Source: Actinomycetes bacterium
GTDB lineage: Bacteria; Actinomycetota; Acidimicrobiia; Acidimicrobiales; Acidimicrobilacustridaceae
Direction: 5' to 3'
DNA length: 64,000 bases
NCBI GenBank assembly: GCA_029782145.1
Contig: JAKOVH010000016.1
Location: 434,001 to 498,000 of the forward strand
The notes under the pieces were generated by a model. It was not told where the DNA came from. It ran no database searches and was given only the letters and a program-made list of their open reading frames with translations. Both the position numbers and the translations under genes were made by a program. Positions 53,595-61,973 of this stretch are shown piece after piece. Numbering within the stretch: position 1 is the stretch's first letter; every line of letters begins with the position of its first letter.

Positions 53595-55306
53595 CCGGGC
53601 AGCGGGTCGTCGTCGTCACCGGAGGCGGTGGCGGCATCGGCGCAGCGATCGCCGAGGAGCTGGGGCGCAACGGGGACCTCGTCGTCACGATGGACCCGCT
53701 GGTGTCGCTCGACGGCTCCGAGCAGCTGGCTCCGCCCGAGGTCACCACCGCACGGCGCATCGTGGAGGCCGGCGGAACGGCTCGCGCCTCGTCGATATCG
53801 GTCACCGACGGCGATGCGGTCCGAGCGCTGTTCCACGAGCTCGTCGAGGAGACCGGCCGGCTCGACGCGGTCGTCAACGTCGCCGGCATCAGCCGCCCCA
53901 CCAGCTTCACGGGCGGCAGCGAGCACGACTGGCACGACGTGCTGACGGTGCACCTCGACGGCTACCTCAACGTGCTGCGGGCGGCGCTGCCGATCATGGC
54001 GGCAGCCGGCCACGGCCGGGTGCTCGGCGTCACCTCCGGCTCGGGATGGCGGCCCGCCGACACGGGCGCCTACGGCTGCGCCAAGCGGGCCGTGGCCTCG
54101 CTCACCTGGCAGCTGGGGGCGCTGGCGCCGCCCGGGGTCGTGGTCAACGCCATATCGCCGATCGCCATGACCCGGATGGTCACCGCGGCCCTGGGGCGGG
54201 CCTCGCGCGGTCGTGGTGGCGCTGGTGCTGGTGCTGGAGCGGGCTCGGGCGGGGGTGCGACCGGCGGCCTCTCCCTCGGTGCCATGCCCACGGCCGAGGA
54301 GCTCGGCCCCACCGCCGCCCACCTCCTGGACGAGCGCTGCGGGTGGTCTCGCGGCCAGGTCGTCTTCGTCGGCGGGTCCGAGGTGGCGGTCATCGAACCG
54401 CCGCGGCTGCTCGAGGTGGTGCGCGCCACCGACCCGAGCCGCCAGGCGGTGGCCCTGGAGGCGGTGTCGGCCGCGGCGCTCGTGCCGGCCGAGCAGCGCC
54501 AGGCCACCAGCGGGGGTGGCAACCCGCGGCTCGGCCCGGCGCTCGACGGCCAGGCGGGGGGCGAGCTCCCGGCGCCGGCCATCGGCTCGTGCCTGGTGGT
54601 CTCCGACCGCCCGGCGGTGGCGGCCGCCGTCGCCGCGGCGCTCGACGCCCGCGGCGTGCGGTCGCGCACCGTCGTCCCCGGCGAGCGCTCCGCCGGGTTC
54701 GCCGAGGCGGCGGCCGCCATCGCGTCGAGCGCCGAGCGCGACGGCGCCGTCACGGCGGTGGTGGTCGCCCTCACGGGGCGCCCCCCAGCCGCCGCCGCGG
54801 CGACGGGCTGGGAGCGCCTGCTCGCCGAGCACGACGGCCTCGTCGAGGGCATCGAGGCCGACGCCGGCTGGGCACGAGCCGTGGCCGACCACGCCGCACT
54901 GACCGATCGCCCGGTGCGCCTGGTCACCCTCACCGACGCCACCACCGGAGGGGGCCGCAGCCGAGCGCAGGCGTCGGCCCAGCTGGCCCGGGCGGCCAGG
55001 TCGGCCACCGGTGATCGCGTGCTCGCCTTCCCCGTCAGCATCGAAGCGCCCGTCGAGGACGTTGGGCGGACCGTCGGCGAGCTCGTGGCCCACCTGCTGT
55101 GCAGCCCCGAGGCGGCCGCCCTCTCCGGCGCCGAGCTGGTCGCCGGCGCCGGCTGGTTCGGCCTGCGCAGCCACCCCCGTGCCGGTGGGAGCGTCACGTT
55201 CGGCGGCCCGGCCGTGCCCGACTGGCTCGACGACGTGCTCGCCGACATGGTCGTGCCGAGCGGTCGGCCCTGGGGAGACCAGCCGACGCCGGAGGAGTCC
55301 CGATGA
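53591..55306 (+). CDS. Tandem (fused) SDR: active N-terminal half, degenerate C-terminal half
   Basis: 571 residues, twice the normal SDR length. Residues 1-255: VVVVTGGGGGIGAAIAEEL, NVAGISRPT, and catalytic YGCAK near residue 160. A Gly/Ala-rich insert (GRGGAGAGAGAGSGGG) lies near residue 208. Residues about 320-571 have Rossmann-like segments (SCLVVSDRPAVAAAVAAALDARG, TAVVVALTGRP, VRLVTLTDA) but no YxxxK and no glycine motif. Coupled to the monooxygenase (GTGA) and the amidohydrolase (ATGA). Expected to oxidise or reduce an alcohol or ketone of the same pathway. Confidence 0.85.
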   Translation: MTGQRVVVVTGGGGGIGAAIAEELGRNGDLVVTMDPLVSLDGSEQLAPPEVTTARRIVEAGGTARASSISVTDGDAVRALFHELVEETGRLDAVVNVAGISRPTSFTGGSEHDWHDVLTVHLDGYLNVLRAALPIMAAAGHGRVLGVTSGSGWRPADTGAYGCAKRAVASLTWQLGALAPPGVVVNAISPIAMTRMVTAALGRASRGRGGAGAGAGAGSGGGATGGLSLGAMPTAEELGPTAAHLLDERCGWSRGQVVFVGGSEVAVIEPPRLLEVVRATDPSRQAVALEAVSAAALVPAEQRQATSGGGNPRLGPALDGQAGGELPAPAIGSCLVVSDRPAVAAAVAAALDARGVRSRTVVPGERSAGFAEAAAAIASSAERDGAVTAVVVALTGRPPAAAAATGWERLLAEHDGLVEGIEADAGWARAVADHAALTDRPVRLVTLTDATTGGGRSRAQASAQLARAARSATGDRVLAFPVSIEAPVEDVGRTVGELVAHLLCSPEAAALSGAELVAGAGWFGLRSHPRAGGSVTFGGPAVPDWLDDVLADMVVPSGRPWGDQPTPEESR

Positions 55307-56169
55307 GCCGAAGGCCGGCGCGGGTCGTCGACGCCCACGTGCACCTGTGGGACCCGGCCCGCACCGACTGGTACCCGTACCTGTCGGGACGTCAGCAGCT
55401 CGACATGGGCGACGTCACGGCGATGGCCCGCCGCTTCGACGTCGCGACGTACCTGGCGGAGTCGGCCGGGTGGAACGTCGAGAAGGTCGTCAACGTCGCC
55501 GCCGCCACCGGCCACCACTCGGTGGAGGAGACCCTCGAGCTCGACCGTCGGGCCGACGTCGACGGCCACCCCGACGCCATCGTCGGGGGGCTCCCACCGG
55601 CCGCCTCGGTGGCCGAGGCCATCAAGGCGATCGACCGCCAGATGGCCTCCCCGCGCTTCCGGGGTGTCCGCCCCATGGGGCCGGCCGCCGCGGCGGTGCC
55701 GGCCGACGGCGTGCTGCGCGCTTTGCAGGAGCGGGGCCTGCTGTTCGAGCTGATGGCTCGCACCGACCAGCTGGCACCGGCCGCCACCAGGTTGGCGGCG
55801 TTCGACGAGCTGGTGGTGGTCGTCGAGCACACGGGGTGGCCCCGGACGGGCTCGCCCGCCGAGTTCGCCGAATGGGCCGCCGGCATCGACGCCCTGGCCG
55901 GGGTCGGCGGCAACGTGGTCTGCAAGCTGTCGGGTCTGGCGATGCCGTTGGGCTCGATGGCCGTCGAGGTGCTGCGCCCGTGGCTCGAGCACGCCATCGG
56001 CGCGTTCGGGGTCGACCGGTGCATGTTCGCCAGCAACTTCCCCGTCGACGGCATGCACGGCACCTTCGACGAGCTGTTCTCCACCTACGCCGCCGTCGCC
56101 GAGGCGCTCGACGACGAGTCGCGGGACAAGCTCTTCGCCGCCAACGCCGAGCGGGTCTACCGGTGCTGA
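55303..56169 (+). CDS. Amidohydrolase-2 family lactonase-like protein
   Basis: 288 residues: RVVDAHVHLWDPARTDWYPYL (the HxHxW start of the amidohydrolase-2/L-fuconolactonase group), VVVEHTGWPRTGS, KLSGLAMP and late FASNFPVDGMHGTFDE. This branch hydrolyses lactones, which fits a step after Baeyer-Villiger oxidation, but no substrate is proven. ATG overlaps the fused SDR stop by 4 bases. The next gene follows after 76 bases. Confidence 0.9.
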   Translation: MSRRPARVVDAHVHLWDPARTDWYPYLSGRQQLDMGDVTAMARRFDVATYLAESAGWNVEKVVNVAAATGHHSVEETLELDRRADVDGHPDAIVGGLPPAASVAEAIKAIDRQMASPRFRGVRPMGPAAAAVPADGVLRALQERGLLFELMARTDQLAPAATRLAAFDELVVVVEHTGWPRTGSPAEFAEWAAGIDALAGVGGNVVCKLSGLAMPLGSMAVEVLRPWLEHAIGAFGVDRCMFASNFPVDGMHGTFDELFSTYAAVAEALDDESRDKLFAANAERVYRC

Positions 56170-56245
56170 GCCCCGAGCGCGCCCACCGGTCCGTCGGTGG
56201 ACGCGCCGCGCCGACCGCACCCGCACCAGCCAGAGGAGCACCGAC

Positions 56246-57049
56246 GTGGATCTCGGACTGAAGGACGCCACCGCCGTCGTGACCGGTGGCAGCAAGGGGA
56301 TGGGCCGAGCGATCGCCGAAGCGTTCGCCGACGACGGGGCCCGGGTGGCGATCCTCGCCCGGGGCCGGGAGGCGATCGAGGAGACGCTCGACGAGCTGCG
56401 CCGCCGCGGGTGCCCCGACGCCGTCGGCCTGCCGGTCGACCTCACCGATCCGGTCGCGATCGAGGGGGCGTTCGCCTCGATCGGGGAGCGCTGGGGCTCG
56501 GTCAACAGCCTGATCAACACGATCGGTCCGGGCGACGGCTTCTTCGAGGACCTCGACGACGAGGGATGGGACACGACGATGCAGCTGGGGTTGATGGCCG
56601 CCGTGCGCTGCACCCGAGCGGCGCTCCCGCTGCTGCGGGCCGCCGAGTGGGCTCGCATCGTGAACTTCGCGGCGCACTCCATCCAGCGCCAGAACCCTCG
56701 GTTGGTGGCCTACACCGCGTCGAAGGCCGCGGTGGCCAGCCTCTCGAAGAACCTGGCCAAGAGCCTGGCCGCCGACGGCATCCTGGTGAACACCATCAGC
56801 CCGGGGACGATCGTCACCGCCAGCTTCACCGAGAACCTCGACCCGTTCCTCAGCGCCGAGGGGCTCGACTCGAGCAACCCCGTCGACGTCATGACGTGGA
56901 TCGAGAACAACTTCCACCAGCCGGCCGACCTCGGACGGGCGGGCCTGCCCGATGAGATCGCCAGCATCACCGTGTACCTGGCGTCGCGCCGCAACGGCTA
57001 CGTCACCGGTGCCAACGTCAACGTCGACGGCGGCTCCGACTTCATCTGA
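56246..57049 (+). CDS. Short-chain dehydrogenase/reductase
   Basis: 267 residues. AVVTGGSKGMGRAIAEAF, then catalytic YTASK near residue 155, C-terminal YVTGANVNVDGGSDFI. The normal NNAG is NTIGP. Typical SDR of the 3-oxoacyl reductase type. GTG start with GAGGAG 8 bases upstream. The sulfotransferase follows 52 bases further. Confidence 0.92.
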   Translation: MDLGLKDATAVVTGGSKGMGRAIAEAFADDGARVAILARGREAIEETLDELRRRGCPDAVGLPVDLTDPVAIEGAFASIGERWGSVNSLINTIGPGDGFFEDLDDEGWDTTMQLGLMAAVRCTRAALPLLRAAEWARIVNFAAHSIQRQNPRLVAYTASKAAVASLSKNLAKSLAADGILVNTISPGTIVTASFTENLDPFLSAEGLDSSNPVDVMTWIENNFHQPADLGRAGLPDEIASITVYLASRRNGYVTGANVNVDGGSDFI

Positions 57050-57101
57050 ACCGCGGCCGGTGCCCGGGGGGTCGGGCACGGCACGAGCGAGGGGGGCAGG
57101 G

Positions 57102-58274
57102 ATGGACGTCGAACAGATGGTGGAGGCCGCGGTCGAGCGAGCAGGTTCCGACGACTTCGGCGGGGACACGTGGCGCGAGGGCCTCGAGGTGCTCGTGCGG
57201 TCACTCGAGGAGGAGGCGGCGCTCAACGAGGTCGGGGTGGCCGCCATGACCGACCAGATCGTCGGCTACCTGGTGAACCGGCTCATGGTCGAGCAGTGGT
57301 ACGTGCGCCACCCGGAGATCGATGACCAGGAGATCGTCGCCCCGTTGTTCGGGCTGGGTCTGCCTCGCACCGGCTCCACCGCGTTGGCCTTCCTCCTGGC
57401 CCAGGACCCGGCGCGGCGGTCGCTGCGCACGTGGGAGGCCGGCGCCCCGTGCCCGCCGCCGGAGACGGCCACCGAGCACGTCGACCCGCGCATCGCCGAT
57501 GCCCAGGCCGCCATCGATCTCACGAACGAGATGTTCCCCGGCTTCGAGGGGATGATCCCGACCGCGGCGACGGGCCCGCAGGAGTGCCTGCTGCTGTTGG
57601 CCCTCGACTTCCGGTCGTTGGTCTTCGAGGGCATGGCACGAGTCCCCTCCTACGCCTCGTGGTTGCTCCAGTGCGACATGGAACCGGCCTACCGGTACCA
57701 CCGACGGGTCCTGAAGCTGCTGCAGTGGCGCTGCCCGCCCGAGCGGTGGTGGCTGAGGACGCCCGCCCACATGTTCTCCATCGACGCGCTGCACGCGGTC
57801 TACCCCGACGCACGGTTCGTGATGACCCACCGCGACGTGGGCGAGGTGCTGCCCTCGGTGTGCGCGCTGTACGACACCTTCTCCCGGGTCCTCTCCGACC
57901 GTCCCGATCCCGTGGCCATCGGCACGCAGAACGTGGAGCAGTGGGCGACGGCGCTGCGGCGGCTGGTCGCCTTCCGCGATCGAGGCCACGAGGACCGCTT
58001 CCACGACGTCTCGTTCGAGGCGGTGCAACGCGACCCGTTGGGGCAGGTGGAGTCGCTCTACGCGGACCTCGGCGAGGAGCTCGGCACCGAGGCCCGGAGC
58101 CGCATGCTGGCCTGGTGGACCGAGAGCTCAGAGGGCCGCACGCGCCCGCACACCTACAGGGCGGAGGAGTACGGGCTCGACCTCAGGGACGTCCGTGACC
58201 GGTTCGCCTTCTACCACGACCGGTTCGGCATCCCCGTCGAGGGGCCGGCCCGAGCGTCGGCAGGAGGGCGCTGA
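57102..58274 (+). CDS. Sulfotransferase family protein
   Basis: 390 residues. PAPS-binding loop near residue 85-95 as GLPRTGSTALAFLLAQDP, then the second cofactor motif FVMTHRDVGEVLPSVCALY. Such proteins (Sulfotransfer_3) act on hydroxylated lipids or small molecules; some members may have other roles. The ATG at 57102 follows GGGGGGCAGGG. It is directly followed by the DUF1214 gene, one base away. Confidence 0.9.
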   Translation: MDVEQMVEAAVERAGSDDFGGDTWREGLEVLVRSLEEEAALNEVGVAAMTDQIVGYLVNRLMVEQWYVRHPEIDDQEIVAPLFGLGLPRTGSTALAFLLAQDPARRSLRTWEAGAPCPPPETATEHVDPRIADAQAAIDLTNEMFPGFEGMIPTAATGPQECLLLLALDFRSLVFEGMARVPSYASWLLQCDMEPAYRYHRRVLKLLQWRCPPERWWLRTPAHMFSIDALHAVYPDARFVMTHRDVGEVLPSVCALYDTFSRVLSDRPDPVAIGTQNVEQWATALRRLVAFRDRGHEDRFHDVSFEAVQRDPLGQVESLYADLGEELGTEARSRMLAWWTESSEGRTRPHTYRAEEYGLDLRDVRDRFAFYHDRFGIPVEGPARASAGGR

Positions 58275-58275
58275 C

Positions 58276-59373
58276 ATGGACGAGATCACCCAGAAGGTGG
58301 TCGACGGCACGGCCTGGCGGGAGTTCTGCGACCTGCTCGCCGACGCGGGGGAGTCGATCCTGGCCGAGGGCAACCCGGACGACCCGCTCGACCGTGCCGA
58401 GGGCTACCGGATGCTGACGCGCCTGTTGCGGGGGGTGTTGGAGAGCCACCTCGAGCACGCCCGGCCGACCCATCCCCAGCTCGTCTGCACCTGCCACGAG
58501 ACCATCAAGATCGTGGCCGAGAACCCCGACAACCACTACCTGGGAGCGACCCTCGACGGGCGGTACGACTACCGGGTCTGGGGGACCAGGGGCGAAGCCC
58601 GCTGGATCAGCTTCAACCTCTTCTCCGGTGCCGGCTTCGGCGGCGGCGGACCGGGCACGGGTGCGACCCTGCACGAGGAGCAGATGCACATCGAGCCCGA
58701 CGGCACCTTCGAGGTGGTCATCTCCCAGCGCGAGCACCCTGGGAACTGGCTGCGCTCGGAGCCGGACACCAGGTCGCTGGCCATCCGCCAGACGTTCCTC
58801 GACAAGCGAGGGCAGGAGCACGCCGAGCTGCGGATCGAGCGCATCGGCGCCGACGGCTCGCCGCCGGACCCGCTCTCACCGCACGCCTTGTACCAGGCGC
58901 TGGTGATGGCGGGCCTCTACGTGAAGGGCGTGACCGACATCGGCGCCGGTTGGGCGAGGCGCCAGGCGCAGTGGCCGAACGTGTTCACCGACGAGGCCGA
59001 GGACGAGCTCACCGACAAGTTCAAGGACCCGCAGATCACGTGGCACCAGGCCTACTTCGACCTGGCCGACGACGAGGCGCTGGTCGTCGAGGTCACACCG
59101 CCGCAGTGCGAGTACTGGATGATCGCCCTGCAGAACCACTGGATGGAGACCCTCGACTACGTCCACCACCAGAGCACCCTCAACTGCCGCTCCGCCGTGC
59201 TCGAGCCCGACGGCAGCGTGCGATTCGTGGTCGCCCACCACGATCCTGGCGTGCCCAACTGGCTCGACACCGCCGGGCACCGGCGGGGCACGGTCGGTGT
59301 TCGCTGGGTCGGCCCGGACGTCGTCGACGTGCTGCCCGCGACCCGGGTCGTCCCGGTCGCCTCGCTCAGCTGA
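58276..59373 (+). CDS. DUF1214-domain protein
   Basis: 365 residues, no signal peptide. The C-terminal half carries DUF1214-type motifs (LAIRQTFLD, AELRIERIG, WMIALQNHWMETLDY). N-terminal helical part (about 1-75). Function unknown; neighbours of DUF1214 proteins are often sulfotransferases and P450s in lipid-related clusters. Starts one base after the sulfotransferase stop, so coupled. Confidence 0.85.
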   Translation: MDEITQKVVDGTAWREFCDLLADAGESILAEGNPDDPLDRAEGYRMLTRLLRGVLESHLEHARPTHPQLVCTCHETIKIVAENPDNHYLGATLDGRYDYRVWGTRGEARWISFNLFSGAGFGGGGPGTGATLHEEQMHIEPDGTFEVVISQREHPGNWLRSEPDTRSLAIRQTFLDKRGQEHAELRIERIGADGSPPDPLSPHALYQALVMAGLYVKGVTDIGAGWARRQAQWPNVFTDEAEDELTDKFKDPQITWHQAYFDLADDEALVVEVTPPQCEYWMIALQNHWMETLDYVHHQSTLNCRSAVLEPDGSVRFVVAHHDPGVPNWLDTAGHRRGTVGVRWVGPDVVDVLPATRVVPVASLS

Positions 59374-59397
59374 CTCCGCGCAGCCCCGGGTACGGCG

Positions 59398-59817
59398 TCA
59401 GCGACGAGGGAGCAGCTCGAGCAGCTGGCCGTCGGGGTCGCGGACCATCACCGCCAACCCGCCCAGGTCGGTGTCCTCCAGGACCTGCCCGCCGTTGGCC
59501 CGCACCCGCTCGCAGGCGGCGGCGATGTCGTCGACGCCGAAGGAGAGGTGGGTCAGCCCCGGCTCGGTGAACGCCCGGACGCGCTCGGGGTCGTTGCCCT
59601 CGCGGTCGAAGTGGAGCAGCTCGAGCACGAAGCCGTCGAGCACGAGGTAGATGGCGGTGAGGCCCACCGGCGTCGGCACCTGCAGCAGCCGGGAGGTGGC
59701 CCGGTCCTCGGGCGTGAGGTCGTTGCGGTGCGTGAACCCGAACACCTCCTCGTAGAAGCGCCGGGACCGGTGCGCGTCGGTGACGCACAGGCCCACGTGG
59801 TTCACGACGTTGCTCAC
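59398..59817 (-). CDS. Glyoxalase/VOC-family protein
   Basis: 139 residues. Single VOC module pair: VVNHVGLCVTDAHRSRRFYEEVFGF, with His and Glu metal-site positions (LTHLSFGVDD, GQLLELLPRR ending). Could be an isomerase, dioxygenase or methylmalonyl-CoA epimerase-like protein. It begins 46 bases after the P450 gene on the same strand and may share its transcript. Confidence 0.88.
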   Translation of the reverse strand: MSNVVNHVGLCVTDAHRSRRFYEEVFGFTHRNDLTPEDRATSRLLQVPTPVGLTAIYLVLDGFVLELLHFDREGNDPERVRAFTEPGLTHLSFGVDDIAAACERVRANGGQVLEDTDLGGLAVMVRDPDGQLLELLPRR

Positions 59818-59863
59818 CGCTCGGCCCCGCGCTCGGGCCGCTCCGGCACCGAGGGACGGTCGG

Positions 59864-61117
59864 TCACGCGGTGGCGAGGGGAGCGGGGTCCTTGCGCACG
59901 CTCGGCGTGTAGGTCACCGGCATGTGCTTCACGCCGCCGATGAAGTTCGAGCGCAGCATCTGCACGTCGCCGGCGAGACGCATGTCCGGGATGCGCTCGA
60001 GGATCTCCCGGAAGATGAGCTTGAGCTCCATGCGGGCGAGGTTGGCCCCGAGGCAGAAGTGCTGGCCGCCGCCCCCGAAGGCGATGTGCTCGTTGGGCCA
60101 GCGCTCGATGTCGAAGCGGTAGGGGTCGTCGAAGACGGTCTCGTCGCGGTCGGCCGAGGTGTGCCACATCACGACCTTGTCGCCCGCAGCGATCTCCTGC
60201 CCGGCGATCTCGGTGTCGACGGTGGCGGTGCGGCGGAAGTGGTAGACGGGCGTGGCCCACCGCAGGATCTCCTCGATGGCCCGGTCGAGCTTGCCGTCGA
60301 GGTCGTCGCGAAGGGCGACGTACTGCTCGGGGTTCTGCATGAGCGCCCACATGCCCCACGCGGTGGTGTTGCGGGTCGTCTCGTTGCCGGCGACGGTGAG
60401 CAGCATCATGAACATGTCGAACTCGAGCTCGGAGAGCTTGTCGCCCTCGATCTCGCTGTTGATGAGCTTGGTGACGATGTCGTCGCGCGGGTCGGCCTTG
60501 CGCTGCTTGCCGAGCTCGTTGACGTACATGAACAGCTCGGCCGAGGCGGCGGCGTTGTCCTCCGAGGCGAACTCCGGGTCGTCGATGCCGATCATGCGGT
60601 TCGACCAGTCGAACAGCAGCTTGCGGTCCTCCTGGGGCACGCCCATGATCTCGGCGATCGCCTGGAGGGGCAGCTCGGAGGCGAGGTCGGTGACGAAGTC
60701 GCACTCGCCCCGCTCGATGATGTTGTCGACGATCAGGATCGCCCGGTGCTGCAGGTACTTCTCGAGCAGCCCCACCATGCGCGGCGTGAAGCCCTTGTTG
60801 ACCAGCAGCCGGTAGCGCGTGTGCTTGGGCGGGTCCATGTAGAGCATCATCACGCCGCGCGGGTCGGTGCCCCCGCCTCCGCCGGGCATCTCGTCGGGGG
60901 TGAGGATCGAGATGCCGCCGATCTCCGACGAGTAGGTGGCGGTGTCGCGGTTGACGGCGACGAGGTCCTCGTGGCGCACGACGTTCCAGAACCCCTGGCC
61001 GCCGGGCAGGTCGTGCCAGCTGACCGGGTCCTCCTGGCGCAGGCGGTCGAACATCTGCCAGTGCTCCAGGCGCTGGAAGCGGTCGAGGTCGAGAAGGTCG
61101 ATGCCCTCGAGAGCCAT
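59864..61117 (-). CDS. Cytochrome P450
   Basis: 417 residues, soluble bacterial class. I-helix motif AGNETTRNTTAWGMW, ExxR in EEILRWATPVYHFRR, heme loop FGGGGQHFCLGANLAR with the Cys ligand. Opening LDRFQRLEHWQMFDRLRQEDPVSW resembles CYP125/CYP142/CYP268-like enzymes that oxidise sterol or branched lipid side chains, but the family is a guess. The ATG at 61117 follows GGGGGGA. Controlled by the divergent TetR. Confidence 0.95.
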   Translation of the reverse strand: MALEGIDLLDLDRFQRLEHWQMFDRLRQEDPVSWHDLPGGQGFWNVVRHEDLVAVNRDTATYSSEIGGISILTPDEMPGGGGGTDPRGVMMLYMDPPKHTRYRLLVNKGFTPRMVGLLEKYLQHRAILIVDNIIERGECDFVTDLASELPLQAIAEIMGVPQEDRKLLFDWSNRMIGIDDPEFASEDNAAASAELFMYVNELGKQRKADPRDDIVTKLINSEIEGDKLSELEFDMFMMLLTVAGNETTRNTTAWGMWALMQNPEQYVALRDDLDGKLDRAIEEILRWATPVYHFRRTATVDTEIAGQEIAAGDKVVMWHTSADRDETVFDDPYRFDIERWPNEHIAFGGGGQHFCLGANLARMELKLIFREILERIPDMRLAGDVQMLRSNFIGGVKHMPVTYTPSVRKDPAPLATA

Positions 61118-61178
61118 GGGTCCCCCCTGTGTGGTGCGCGCTGCCGCGGCGAGCCGTCCGTCACACTGTGGTGCGGCC

Positions 61179-61206
61179 ATTTACGGAAGTCAAGCCTTCC
61201 GTAAAT
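61179..61206. promoter_or_regulatory. TetR operator between P450 and tetR
   Basis: Perfect inverted repeat ATTTACGGAAG-TCAAGC-CTTCCGTAAAT (11-bp arms, 6-base spacer) in an AT-rich patch. It covers TTGACT (minus strand, -35 of the P450) and the -35 region of tetR. Confidence 0.75.
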
Positions 61207-61219
61207 CCGTCGGGGCACC

Positions 61220-61225
61220 TACAGT
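61220..61225 (+). promoter_or_regulatory. -10 box of tetR
   Basis: TACAGT, 7 bases before the tetR ATG at 61233; leaderless arrangement. Confidence 0.5.
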
Positions 61226-61232
61226 GCGCCTC

Positions 61233-61868
61233 ATGGCGGATCCCGACGACGTGGCCGGGCCGGCGGTGGCCGGAGACGGGTCCGCCGATCCCGTGGTCCG
61301 GGGACGGGGTCGGCCGCGCGCCACCGACCGCACCGACGCCATCCTCACCGCTGCCGGCGAGCTGTTCGACGAGGTCGGCTACGACCAGCTCAAGGTGCAG
61401 GACATCGCCGACCGTGCCGGGGTGGGCCTGGCCACGCTCTACCGCCGCTGGCCCACCAAGCAGGCGTTGCTCGCCGAAGCCCTGCGGCGGCGCAACGCAG
61501 CGTTCGATCGGCGCCTCGAGGGTGACCCCCGCCAGGTGCTGCAGTCGGTGTACGCGCTGGTGGCCGGAGCCACCATGGGGCCGAGGGGTGAGTTCCTCCC
61601 GGGCCTGCTCACCGCCATCCGGGCCGACGCCGAGCTGGCCGAGGCCCTGCGGGTCGGCGTGATCGACCCCCTCCGCACCCGGATCCGCGTGGAGCTCGAG
61701 GAGCTCCTCGGGCCGGATCACCCGCAGCTGGGGCTGCTCGTCGACCTCGTCCCCGGCGTGTGCGTCTACCGGGCCCTCGCCCCGGGCGAGACGGGCGACC
61801 CCGAGCAGCTCGTGGCCGAGGCGGTGGGCCTGCTCGACCGGCTGGTGTCGACGACGACCCGCCCCTGA
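61233..61868 (+). CDS. TetR-family transcriptional regulator
   Basis: 211 residues. N-terminal helix-turn-helix (about 28-75): RATDRTDAILTAAGELFDEVGYDQLKVQDIADRAGVG pattern, LATLYRRWPTKQALLAEAL. C-terminal ligand domain. The ATG at 61233 fits the leaderless -10 box. It should repress its own gene and the divergent P450 through the palindrome at 61179-61206. Confidence 0.92.
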   Translation: MADPDDVAGPAVAGDGSADPVVRGRGRPRATDRTDAILTAAGELFDEVGYDQLKVQDIADRAGVGLATLYRRWPTKQALLAEALRRRNAAFDRRLEGDPRQVLQSVYALVAGATMGPRGEFLPGLLTAIRADAELAEALRVGVIDPLRTRIRVELEELLGPDHPQLGLLVDLVPGVCVYRALAPGETGDPEQLVAEAVGLLDRLVSTTTRP

Positions 61869-61883
61869 GCTGGCCGCTCCACA

Positions 61884-61937
61884 CCGTTCTGGTGGAGATC
61901 TACTGGCGCATGTGGTCGTAGATCTCCACCAGAACGG
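61884..61937. terminator. Perfect 20-bp hairpin between tetR and the HtrA-like gene
   Basis: Arms CCGTTCTGGTGGAGATCTAC (61884-61903) and its exact reverse complement (61918-61937), 14-base loop. It lies between two converging stop codons (61868 and 61974), as a bidirectional terminator would. No T-tract. Confidence 0.65.
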
Positions 61938-61973
61938 GGGCAACGGGTCGGGGAGCCCACCGGCGGAGGCGGG

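Noticed and set aside
59780..61204. 474-codon plus-strand frame over the P450
   Set aside because: Shadow frame; the minus strand has the heme loop, ExxR and I-helix motifs.
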